From NCBI GenBank assembly GCA_003135575.1, contig PLCG01000115.1, forward strand, positions 17,313-25,585: a stretch of DNA of 8,273 bases, in the 5' to 3' direction. Each line of letters begins with the position of its first letter. The first letter of the stretch is position 1. Origin of the DNA: Nitrososphaerota archaeon. Lineage in GTDB: Archaea > Thermoproteota > Nitrososphaeria > Nitrososphaerales > Gagatemarchaeaceae. The notes below the pieces were generated by a model. It was not told the origin of the DNA. It did no database searches and saw nothing but the letters and a program-made list of their open reading frames with translations. The position numbers and the translations under genes are program-made. Of the stretch, positions 1 to 4,686 are shown piece after piece.

Positions 1-433
1 CGCCTGACCTTATCCCTCTCTTGACGAGCGACGTCGCGATGGTCTCGACCTCGTCGAGCTGCTTGCTCACGACCTCTGCGCTCCTGTTGTCAAGCTTGGC
101 GGTCTCCCTCATGTACAGGCCTGGGTCGAACGCGGCCTCGGGGAAGGCCCCAAGGTACACCTTGACGAACGCACGCACCGCCTTTGGGATGTCCTTCGTC
201 TCGGACGTCTCGCGGAGACGGGAGATGAACTGGCGCAAGCTCAGCTTCTCGCTCACCGCGGCCCTGAAGAGGCTCTTCTTGTCCTTGAAGTAGTAGTAGA
301 TCATCGGGGCGCTGGTCTTCGCGTCCTTGCAGACGTCCCTTATCGAGACGTTCGAGTATCCTCTTTCAGCGAAGAGCCGCGCAGCCACGGCGAGTATTTC
401 ACTGGGCCCTGGCTTGCTCTTCTGCACCTGCAT
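1..433 (-). CDS. TetR/AcrR-family transcriptional regulator, 3' end cut by window edge
   Basis: My minus-strand translation gives 144 residues from the ATG at 433, open to the left edge, so the C-terminal ligand/dimer part is incomplete. Residues 11-57 form the classic TetR helix-turn-helix: a helix with AARLFAERGYSNVSI, the turn DVCKDAKTSAP, and the recognition helix and cap MIYYYFKDKKSLFRAAV. The Y-Y-F-K-D-K-x-x-L signature is diagnostic. After residue 60 the sequence is helical and variable, as expected of the effector-binding domain, so the ligand cannot be read from it. By family knowledge it would bind operator DNA as a dimer and release it on binding a small molecule. It is divergent from the membrane protein at 596. 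The start is supported by a TATA-like element about 30 nt upstream, giving a leaderless or very short-leader transcript. That element lies inside an inverted repeat, which suggests autoregulation (inference). Confidence 0.9.
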   Translation of the reverse strand, partial: MQVQKSKPGPSEILAVAARLFAERGYSNVSIRDVCKDAKTSAPMIYYYFKDKKSLFRAAVSEKLSLRQFISRLRETSETKDIPKAVRAFVKVYLGAFPEAAFDPGLYMRETAKLDNRSAEVVSKQLDEVETIATSLVKRGIRSG

Positions 434-455
434 GTGAGTGCTCAAACATGAGCCG

Positions 456-470
456 AACGTTATTAACGCT
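456..470 (-). promoter_or_regulatory. tetR TATA box overlapped by CGTTA-T-TAACG inverted repeat (probable operator)
   Basis: Bases 458-468 form a perfect inverted repeat, CGTTA and TAACG around one central T. Its AT-rich core is centred about 30 nt upstream of the regulator's ATG at 433, where an archaeal TATA box belongs. Read on the minus strand the site is AGCGTTA-A-TAACGTT, and the same AGCGTTA heptamer recurs at 550-556 in the facing promoter. A repressor bound here would exclude TBP, so I infer autorepression. The palindrome is seen directly; its binding protein is inferred. Confidence 0.6.
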
Positions 471-543
471 TGTGCAGGAATTCGAGATGAAGAGAGCCCG
501 GAGATGCGGGATGTCTGGTGCCATCGCCTGGGTAGGCTCCACC

Positions 544-563
544 CTAACGAGCGTTAGTTAATG
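544..563 (+). promoter_or_regulatory. Probable TetR operator upstream of the 596 transporter gene
   Basis: CTAACG (544-549) and CGTTAG (552-557) are perfect inverted arms around AG. The right arm continues as AGCGTTA-GT-TAATG (550-563), matching the element in the regulator's own promoter, AGCGTTA-A-TAACG, apart from one extra spacer base and one C-to-T change. The site abuts the TATA-like element at 563-570, where the archaeal BRE lies, so a bound protein could block TFB. Regulation by the adjacent TetR protein is inferred from position and motif sharing. Confidence 0.55.
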
Positions 564-570
564 CTTAAAT
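563..570 (+). promoter_or_regulatory. TATA-like element (GCTTAAAT) for the 596 gene
   Basis: The AT-rich octamer is centred about 29 nt before the TTG at 596. That predicts transcription starting at or a few bases before the start codon. The upstream in-frame stop TAA (566-568) lies inside this element, so the reading frame cannot extend further 5'. Confidence 0.55.
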
Positions 571-595
571 CTGCTCGCAATGTCGCGTCGGCCGT

Positions 596-1129
596 TTGGC
601 AGCAAGCACGAGAAGAATCGCCCTCGGAGCCCTCTTCGGGGTACTAATCCTCGTCATCAACGGCTTCATTCCTGCGCCCACCTCCGACTTTCTGATAGTG
701 TTCCAGTCGCTCTTCCTCGCTCTGAGCTTTCTTGTTGTTGGGAGGGGAGGTTCGACGTACGTCGGGCTCGTCAGCGGCGCGCTGATCACCACCGTAAAGC
801 TGGGTTTCTTTCCCGTCGACCTTGTTTTCGCGACGATGTTCGGAGTGCTTGTCGACATTCTCGCAACCGGGTTTCGCGTCCAGGAACAGGGCAGGGTGAG
901 GACTCTAAGGCTAATGGCCTGCATGATGGTCAGCACAGGCGTGGTCGGCTTGGCCGCCTTCTACGTGAGCGTGGTGGCCTTCCCGAGCGCCTTCGTGGCG
1001 GTTCCGCACGACCCCATCACCGACTTGACCATCCTAATCTTCGGGGTCGTCAGCGGTGCGATTGCTGGAGGCATCGCGGCGCGCCTCTGGAACCGCAACC
1101 TGATGGCCAGGTTCTACAATAGGTACTGA
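596..1129 (+). CDS. Six-helix integral membrane protein, possibly ECF-transporter S-component-like
   Basis: This 177-residue protein has about six hydrophobic helices, at roughly 7-25, 32-49, 53-68, 70-91, 104-128 and 142-164. The loops are short, and positive residues lie at the N-terminus (TRR) and in the C-terminal tail (RLWNRN, ARFYNRY). Length, helix count, the N-terminal ALGALFGVLI helix and small-residue packing motifs resemble substrate-binding S components of energy-coupling-factor importers. I see no substrate signature, and no EcfA/T genes are in the window, so this is a hypothesis and an uncharacterised small membrane protein is the alternative. TTG at 596 is chosen because an in-frame stop at 566-568 blocks longer versions and the TATA-like element is about 29 nt upstream. 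The ATG at 580 belongs to another frame. The operator-like repeat at 544-563 points to control by the divergent TetR protein. Confidence 0.75.
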   Translation: MAASTRRIALGALFGVLILVINGFIPAPTSDFLIVFQSLFLALSFLVVGRGGSTYVGLVSGALITTVKLGFFPVDLVFATMFGVLVDILATGFRVQEQGRVRTLRLMACMMVSTGVVGLAAFYVSVVAFPSAFVAVPHDPITDLTILIFGVVSGAIAGGIAARLWNRNLMARFYNRY

Positions 1130-1142
1130 GACATCGAATTGC

Positions 1143-1148
1143 TTTAAT
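1143..1148 (+). promoter_or_regulatory. TATA-like element (TTTAAT) for hisC
   Basis: The AT-rich hexamer sits 14 nt after the stop of the preceding gene and is centred about 30 nt before TTG 1176 and 45 nt before ATG 1191. The spacing favours TTG 1176 with a leader of a few bases, or ATG 1191 with a leader of about 20 nt. hisC therefore appears to have its own promoter. Confidence 0.45.
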
Positions 1149-1175
1149 GATGCAAAGCTTCGGGCCAGCTCATCC

Positions 1176-2270
1176 TTGAGAATAAGGAGGATGTTCGACG
1201 ACTTCGACGCTTACGGCTGGGAGACGCCCAGCCACGAGATCGCCGAGAAGGTCGGGCTGAAGACCGAGCAGATCGTCAGGCTCGACACCAACACCTCGCC
1301 CTTCGCGCCGACGGCTGAGTTGAGGGTTCTCGCCAAAGCAGCGCCAGCTCTGCAGGTCAACCAGTATCCGGATACGACCTACCTCGACCTGAGGAAAGGC
1401 CTCTCGGCATACTGTGGTCTCGGGGTCGACCGCTTCGTGGTGACGAACGGCGCCGACGAGGGGCTGGACATCATCTGCAAGACCCTTTTGGATAACGGCG
1501 ACGAGGTCGTCGTGCCGGTACCCACCTATGCGATGTTCAGGGTCGCTTCGGAGGTCATGGGCGCTCGGATGAAGTACGTGAAGAGGGACGCCGAAGACTT
1601 CTCAGTGGGCGCAGATGATGTCATCGGCGCGGTCGGCCCCAAGACAAGGCTCATCTTCCTCTGCAACCCCAACAGCCCGACAGGCAACCCCATGCCGCTC
1701 TCTGAAGTGGAGAGGATCGTCAAGGAGGCGAAGGTCCCGGTCGCCGTAGACGAGGCCTACTACGAGTTCTGGGGAAAGACGGCGATAGGGTTGACGGAGA
1801 GGTACGAAAACCTCGTTGTTTGCAGGACGTTCTCCAAGGCCTTCTCGATGGCCGGCGTCAGGGTCGGGTACCTCGTCGCCCAAGGCAGGACCGTGGACAA
1901 GCTCAACATCGTGAGGCCCCCCAACAGCCTCAGCGTCATCTCCCTGATGCTCGCGGAGGCGGCGCTGCGCAACCTCGGCGAGATGCGGGGCAACGTTGGG
2001 AAGATTGTGACCGAGAGGGCGAGGGTATTCAAAGCCCTTCGAAAGATAGAGCCGGTCCGGCCCTTCCCAAGCGAGACGAACTTCATCCTCTTCAAGGTGA
2101 GAGGTGGCGCGGAGCGGGCGGCGAGGTTTCACAAAGCCCTGATGAAGAGAGGGTTCGTCCTCCGCAGCTACTCAAAGCCCTCAGGCGTGGGCGACTGCCT
2201 CCGGTTGACGATAGGCACGAGCAAGGTGAACGAACTCTTCCTCTCCGCGCTCCGCGAGGCATCGGCTTAG
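1176..2270 (+). CDS. hisC: Histidinol-phosphate aminotransferase (PLP fold type I)
   Basis: The 364-residue protein is typical HisC size. By family knowledge it transfers an amino group from glutamate to imidazole-acetol phosphate, giving L-histidinol phosphate, in cytosolic histidine synthesis. Visible aminotransferase class I/II landmarks are NGADEGLD (91-98), the aromatic Tyr118 in PTYAMF, NPNSPTG (164-170), DEAYYEF (192-198), the Schiff-base lysine Lys221 in TFSKAFSMAG, RVGY (229-232) with a phosphate-binding Arg, and CLRLTIGT with Arg343 as the carboxylate-binding arginine. The set is complete and nothing is truncated. No other his gene is in the window, so the gene is isolated from any his operon. 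A role as a broad aromatic/histidinol-P transaminase cannot be excluded. The start could also be ATG 1191 (359 aa); the GGAGG next to that ATG is too close to act as a Shine-Dalgarno site, which leaves the choice open. Confidence 0.88.
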   Translation: MRIRRMFDDFDAYGWETPSHEIAEKVGLKTEQIVRLDTNTSPFAPTAELRVLAKAAPALQVNQYPDTTYLDLRKGLSAYCGLGVDRFVVTNGADEGLDIICKTLLDNGDEVVVPVPTYAMFRVASEVMGARMKYVKRDAEDFSVGADDVIGAVGPKTRLIFLCNPNSPTGNPMPLSEVERIVKEAKVPVAVDEAYYEFWGKTAIGLTERYENLVVCRTFSKAFSMAGVRVGYLVAQGRTVDKLNIVRPPNSLSVISLMLAEAALRNLGEMRGNVGKIVTERARVFKALRKIEPVRPFPSETNFILFKVRGGAERAARFHKALMKRGFVLRSYSKPSGVGDCLRLTIGTSKVNELFLSALREASA

Positions 2271-2290
2271 CGCCGCATACTCACAGCAAC

Positions 2291-2298
2291 CTATATTC
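2291..2298 (+). promoter_or_regulatory. TATA-like element (CTATATTC)
   Basis: The AT-rich octamer lies in the 64-bp gap after hisC, centred about 40 nt before the TTG at 2335. It predicts a transcription start near 2320 and a leader of about 15 nt, so the downstream gene is probably its own unit. Confidence 0.5.
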
Positions 2299-2334
2299 GC
2301 CCGGCGGCTAAGGGAGAAGGTTGACCTGAGACTT

Positions 2335-2787
2335 TTGGAACGCGGAGAGATAGCGATCGTCATCGTGCAGTTCGCCTTGCTGGCCGCTGTGGTCCTGCTC
2401 CTTTCCAGCTTCACGCCCGGCCAGAGCGCCCAGTCGAACCCTGTGATCAGCTCGGTATACTGGGGGACGCCCGCTCAGGGTATCGCTCTTCACAGCGGAC
2501 AGGTGACCAAGGCTAGCCTGAACGCGAGCGTCGTCACAGCTGACTTCAGCGTGGCCTTCTCGACCCAGGTCTCCGCTGTGTCTGGCTCGCGCCTCTGCGT
2601 CGGCCCGAACTCGACAGCCGGGGAGTCGACCATCTACACCACGATCCCTTTCATTACGGCACCGGGCTCCTTGGTGCTCTCGCCGACCGTCCAGCAGCCA
2701 GGATGGGTGTGCACATACACGATCAAAGTGACCGACGGCCTCTCACAGACCACGACGTGGCTCGGGTCGGTCGAGCTGAAACCGTAG
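2335..2787 (+). CDS. Small membrane-anchored extracellular beta-domain protein
   Basis: I do not recognise a family for this 150-residue protein. An uncleaved signal-anchor-like helix at 6-25 (IAIVIVQFALLAAVVLLLSS) is followed by an exported, Ser/Thr/Val-rich region that looks all-beta and Ig-like from its alternating pattern. Cys88 and Cys126 are the only cysteines and could form one disulfide across the domain. Asn63 (NAS) and Asn92 (NST) are N-glycosylation sequons. The short charged N-terminus MERGE followed by the helix would also suit a pilin-like protein, but there is no clear class III signal peptidase site, so I do not call it one. The frame has no ATG before the helix; TTG 2335 is the best start, with CTG 2326 a weak alternative. 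The gene ends 8 bp from the convergent zinc-finger gene. Confidence 0.7.
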   Translation: MERGEIAIVIVQFALLAAVVLLLSSFTPGQSAQSNPVISSVYWGTPAQGIALHSGQVTKASLNASVVTADFSVAFSTQVSAVSGSRLCVGPNSTAGESTIYTTIPFITAPGSLVLSPTVQQPGWVCTYTIKVTDGLSQTTTWLGSVELKP

Positions 2788-2795
2788 GCCTCTCC

Positions 2796-3011
2796 TCAGC
2801 CTCCCCGCAGCTCGATCCTGCATTCTGGGCACGCCGGTTTTTTGAAGAGGAGGCCGACCCTGTCCTTCGCGCACTTTTCGCAGTAGAGATGGAGGCAGGA
2901 AGGGCACTTCCACGCGGGCGGTTTGAAGAGTCCCCCGATCTCCTTCCGGCACTTGAAGCAGAACCCTCTGGCCAAGGCGCTTTTTTCCGTCTCAGAAGGG
3001 GCTCTGCGCAT
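2796..3011 (-). CDS. RING-like double zinc-finger mini-protein ending in LRGG
   Basis: The 71-residue protein has four Cys-x2-Cys knuckles: C18/C21, C36/C39, C44/C47 and C61/C64. His41 lies between the second and third pairs. The order and spacing (x14, x4, x13), the HLYCEKC core and the CPECRIEL ending resemble the cross-braced RING/FYVE zinc folds, with two zinc ions predicted. Two consecutive rubredoxin-like zinc ribbons are the simpler alternative. No enzymatic domain, membrane segment or other partner domain is present. The protein ends in Leu-Arg-Gly-Gly, as ubiquitin does, but there is no beta-grasp domain, so the match may be chance. ATG 3011 is used here. A TATA-like TTAAAT overlaps that ATG, which could instead mean an internal start at TTG 2975 that keeps every cysteine. 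It is divergent from the thioesterase gene. Confidence 0.72.
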   Translation of the reverse strand: MRRAPSETEKSALARGFCFKCRKEIGGLFKPPAWKCPSCLHLYCEKCAKDRVGLLFKKPACPECRIELRGG

Positions 3012-3056
3012 TTAAGCGACAACGTGCATGAGGCAACCTGAGCGCGGGGGCAAAGA

Positions 3057-3066
3057 GGATAAAGGG
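3057..3066. promoter_or_regulatory. TATA-like element shared by the divergent thioesterase and zinc-finger genes
   Basis: GGATAAAGGG on the plus strand is centred about 29 nt before ATG 3090, ideal for a leaderless or near-leaderless thioesterase mRNA. Read on the minus strand it is CCCTTTATCC, about 50 nt before the zinc-finger ATG at 3011, which would give that gene a leader of about 24 nt. The minus-strand role is less certain, because a second AT-rich element overlaps its start codon. Confidence 0.45.
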
Positions 3067-3089
3067 CTGATGAGGAACCGAGGTTCGCT

Positions 3090-3563
3090 ATGCGGCAAAG
3101 AAGTCTGCAAGAGAGATACGCTCCCTTCGGGGTCTGCTTCGGCTGCGGACCCGCCAACACACATGGTCTGAAGATACGGAGCATGGTCAAGGAGGATTTG
3201 GTAGTGGCGGATTGGACGCCAAAACCCTACCACCGCGCGTTCGGCAAATTCCTCAACGGCGGAATAATCTCGACGGTGCTGGACTGCCACAGCAACTGGA
3301 CCGGCGCATATTCCCTCATGGTCGAGGCGGGAGCCAGCTCTCTTCCCCCGACAGTTTCTTCATCCATCCAAGTGGATTTCCTGAAGCCCACCCCGATTGG
3401 CCCGCTCCACCTTGAGGCGAGGGCGAAAGAGATCTTGGGCCGCAGGGTCGTCGTCGAGTCGAGCCTCAAGGTTGGCGAAGAGGTGACCGCTACGTTTCAG
3501 GGGACGTTCGTCGCAGTCAGGCCCGACCACCCGGCCGCGAAAAGGTGGTTCGGGGACGCTTAG
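3090..3563 (+). CDS. Hotdog-fold thioesterase, PaaI/4HBT-like
   Basis: This 157-residue cytosolic protein is normal length for a single hotdog domain. By family knowledge such proteins hydrolyse acyl-CoA thioesters as dimers or tetramers; the substrate cannot be read from sequence. The N-terminal CFGCGPANTHGLKIR (16-30) is the motif typical of a PaaI subgroup. LNGGIISTVLDCHSNWTG (55-72) is the central helix entry with the conserved Gly-Gly and Asp65. The strands SIQVDFLKPTPIG (92-104) and LHLEARAKEILGRRVVVESSL complete the fold. Asn56 precedes the Gly-Gly where many relatives have His. ATG 3090 sits about 29 nt after a TATA-like element. The gene converges on the small membrane protein at 3588 with a 24-bp gap. 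No beta-oxidation or phenylacetate genes are nearby to suggest a pathway. Confidence 0.85.
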   Translation: MRQRSLQERYAPFGVCFGCGPANTHGLKIRSMVKEDLVVADWTPKPYHRAFGKFLNGGIISTVLDCHSNWTGAYSLMVEAGASSLPPTVSSSIQVDFLKPTPIGPLHLEARAKEILGRRVVVESSLKVGEEVTATFQGTFVAVRPDHPAAKRWFGDA

Positions 3564-3587
3564 CGCGGCAGCGGCCTACCTCGCACA

Positions 3588-3779
3588 TCAGCTGGGACTC
3601 TTGGAGAAGCTACGATAAGCAATCAGGAAGACAGCCTCCGCCGCCGCCAGCACGACAAGGCCCAACACGACCGAGACAGCCATCAGCAACACGCCGATGA
3701 CGCCCAAGACCCCGAATAGCATCAGCCTCTTTCTGACGACCTTTCGGTCGCGAGAAGCTGAGGATGCCGGGGAGCCCAT
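3588..3779 (-). CDS. Small two-helix membrane protein
   Basis: I do not recognise a family for this 63-residue protein. Residues 1-18 are polar and basic (SRDRKVVRKR), residues 19-55 are an almost uninterrupted hydrophobic stretch long enough for two short helices or a hairpin, and the tail is RSFSKSPS. The positive N-terminus predicts both ends in the cytoplasm. Support for it being real comes from the strong TATA-like GATATATCC centred about 31 nt upstream of the ATG, its fit between a convergent thioesterase and a divergent HIT gene without overlap, and the coherent hydrophobic design. No function is assigned. Confidence 0.6.
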   Translation of the reverse strand: MGSPASSASRDRKVVRKRLMLFGVLGVIGVLLMAVSVVLGLVVLAAAEAVFLIAYRSFSKSPS

Positions 3780-3805
3780 CTCACTTTTCGGCAGGTGCGG
3801 TTCCC

Positions 3806-3814
3806 GATATATCC
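3806..3814 (-). promoter_or_regulatory. TATA-like element (GGATATATC on the minus strand)
   Basis: It is centred about 31 nt upstream of ATG 3779, predicting a leader of about five bases. It shares the 95-bp divergent gap (3780-3874) with the HIT gene's own element at 3839-3846, so the two promoters lie back to back only about 30 bp apart. Confidence 0.55.
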
Positions 3815-3838
3815 GTTCCCCTCGAGATTGGGGAAAGG

Positions 3839-3846
3839 TTTAGAAA
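3839..3846 (+). promoter_or_regulatory. TATA-like element (TTTAGAAA) for the HIT gene
   Basis: The AT-rich octamer is centred about 32 nt before TTG 3875. It predicts transcription starting near 3869, downstream of the out-of-frame ATG at 3862, so that ATG would not be in the mRNA. Confidence 0.5.
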
Positions 3847-3874
3847 AATGCGGCGGGGGCGATGAAAACTGCCC

Positions 3875-4339
3875 TTGAAGACTCCCGCAAAGCGGATTTA
3901 CAACTCGGCGAGCGTCCCCCAAGAGGACTGTGTCTTCTGCAAGATCGTGTCGGGAAAGCTGCCTTCCTACAAGGTCTACGAGGACGACCGCCACATCGCG
4001 TTCCTCGACATCAACCCGTTCTCCGTCGGCCACACGCTTGTCACACCAAAGCGGCATGGCGAGACCCTCTGGGACATGGACGACCACGAGATAGCGGAGA
4101 TCTTCAAGGTCGCCTCGAAGGTCTCCATGGGCGTGGTAGCCGCCATGAACGCTGATGGATTCAGGCTAATGCAAAACAACGGGGAGGCAGCGAACCAGGC
4201 GGTCGCCCACATCCATGTCCACGTGATTCCGAACAAGATGGAGGACAAGGGGAAGTTCATGAACAGGCTCAAGCTCAGCGGGGACGAGATGGCCAAGGTC
4301 GCGGACTCCATCAAGTCCGAAATCGCCAAGATCGAGTGA
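3875..4339 (+). CDS. HIT-family (histidine triad) nucleotide-binding hydrolase
   Basis: The 154-residue protein carries the signature AHIHVHVIP (111-119): His112, His114 and His116 form the triad, and His114 is the expected nucleophile. Cys19 and Cys22 in DCVFCKIV, with His53 in VGHTLVTPKRH, match the zinc-binding arrangement of Hint-type HIT proteins. FLDINPFSVGHTLV and DGFRLMQNNGEAANQAV are also family hallmarks. By family knowledge these cytosolic dimers hydrolyse purine phosphoramidates such as AMP-lysine or dinucleoside polyphosphates; Hint and Ap4A-hydrolase roles cannot be separated here. TTG 3875 is chosen because the frame is closed by TGA at 3863-3865, leaving only CTG 3869 as an alternative, and because of TATA spacing. 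ATG 3862 opens a different frame without the HIT motifs. The gene is divergent from the two-helix membrane protein. Confidence 0.92.
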   Translation: MKTPAKRIYNSASVPQEDCVFCKIVSGKLPSYKVYEDDRHIAFLDINPFSVGHTLVTPKRHGETLWDMDDHEIAEIFKVASKVSMGVVAAMNADGFRLMQNNGEAANQAVAHIHVHVIPNKMEDKGKFMNRLKLSGDEMAKVADSIKSEIAKIE

Positions 4340-4373
4340 CCTGCGGGCAGTCTTCCGCATGCGAGCTGAGAAG

Positions 4374-4547
4374 CTAGGCGTGTAGCAGCGTGAAGAAGAA
4401 GAAGTAGAGCGGAAGCAATATCAGCGGAATCAGGAGGACCAGCGTGAACGCAAGCTTCAGCAGTTTCTGGATGAGCTGCTCCAAGTTCGAGACCTTGAAT
4501 ATCTTGAAGACCGGCTTCAGGACGGGAGAGAGCTTCTGCTCAAGCAT
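4374..4547 (-). CDS. 57-residue single-pass membrane mini-protein
   Basis: I found this by translating the minus strand: an ATG at 4547 opens 57 codons ending in TAG. The N-terminal half is a basic amphipathic segment (LEQKLSPVLKPVFKIFK, then SNLEQLIQKLLK). The C-terminal half is a membrane helix, about 32-56, with LVLLIPLILLPLYFFFF, and the protein ends TLLHA. The design, soluble helix then C-terminal anchor, resembles a tail-anchored mini-protein. An AT-rich element at 4575-4587 is centred about 34 nt upstream. It fills the gap between the HIT gene and the coiled-coil gene without overlapping the preferred start of the latter, and converges on HIT with 34 bp between them. No family is recognised; a chance ORF is possible but less likely given the promoter and clean packing. 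Confidence 0.55.
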   Translation of the reverse strand: MLEQKLSPVLKPVFKIFKVSNLEQLIQKLLKLAFTLVLLIPLILLPLYFFFFTLLHA

Positions 4548-4574
4548 CACGGCACACGACTTTCCTGGATGGGC

Positions 4575-4587
4575 CTATTTCTATTTT
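4575..4587 (-). promoter_or_regulatory. TATA-like element for the 57-residue membrane protein
   Basis: Read on the minus strand it is AAAATAGAAATAG, centred about 34 nt before ATG 4547. It is one of the most AT-rich stretches in an otherwise GC-rich window, which supports a promoter. Confidence 0.45.
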
Positions 4588-4647
4588 GCTCGGAGCGTTT
4601 CAGAGGGTCGACCTCCTCGGACGAGTGGCGGGGACCCTAGATTCAAC

Positions 4648-4653
4648 TTTAAA
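4648..4653 (+). promoter_or_regulatory. TATA-like element (TTTAAA) for the coiled-coil gene
   Basis: It is centred about 36 nt before TTG 4687, predicting transcription starting near 4676 and a leader of about ten bases. Because it lies inside the longer open frame that begins at 4444, it argues that the first 81 codons of that frame are not translated. Confidence 0.5.
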
Positions 4654-4686
4654 CCAGCCGGCGGAGACGCCGAGGAGCAGGCCAAC

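Noticed and set aside
487..561. 24-codon ATG frame in the gap between the TetR and transporter genes
   Set aside because: It ends inside the operator/TATA region of the next gene, shows no recognisable protein character and has no promoter of its own.
580..1122. ATG-initiated frame overlapping the membrane protein
   Set aside because: Arg/His/Pro-rich out-of-frame product typical of a shadow in GC-rich DNA; the TTG 596 frame gives a coherent membrane protein.
2703..3041. 112-codon plus-strand frame across the zinc-finger gene
   Set aside because: It overlaps two better supported genes and lacks motifs; the antisense frame has eight regularly spaced cysteines.
3862..4155. ATG frame at the HIT locus
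   Set aside because: The HIT motifs are in the other frame (TTG 3875), and this product is a low-complexity shadow.
4444..4686. 81-codon N-terminal extension of the coiled-coil gene
   Set aside because: It overlaps the antisense mini-protein and its promoter, contains the TATA-like TTTAAA, and differs in composition from the Glu/Lys-rich remainder.
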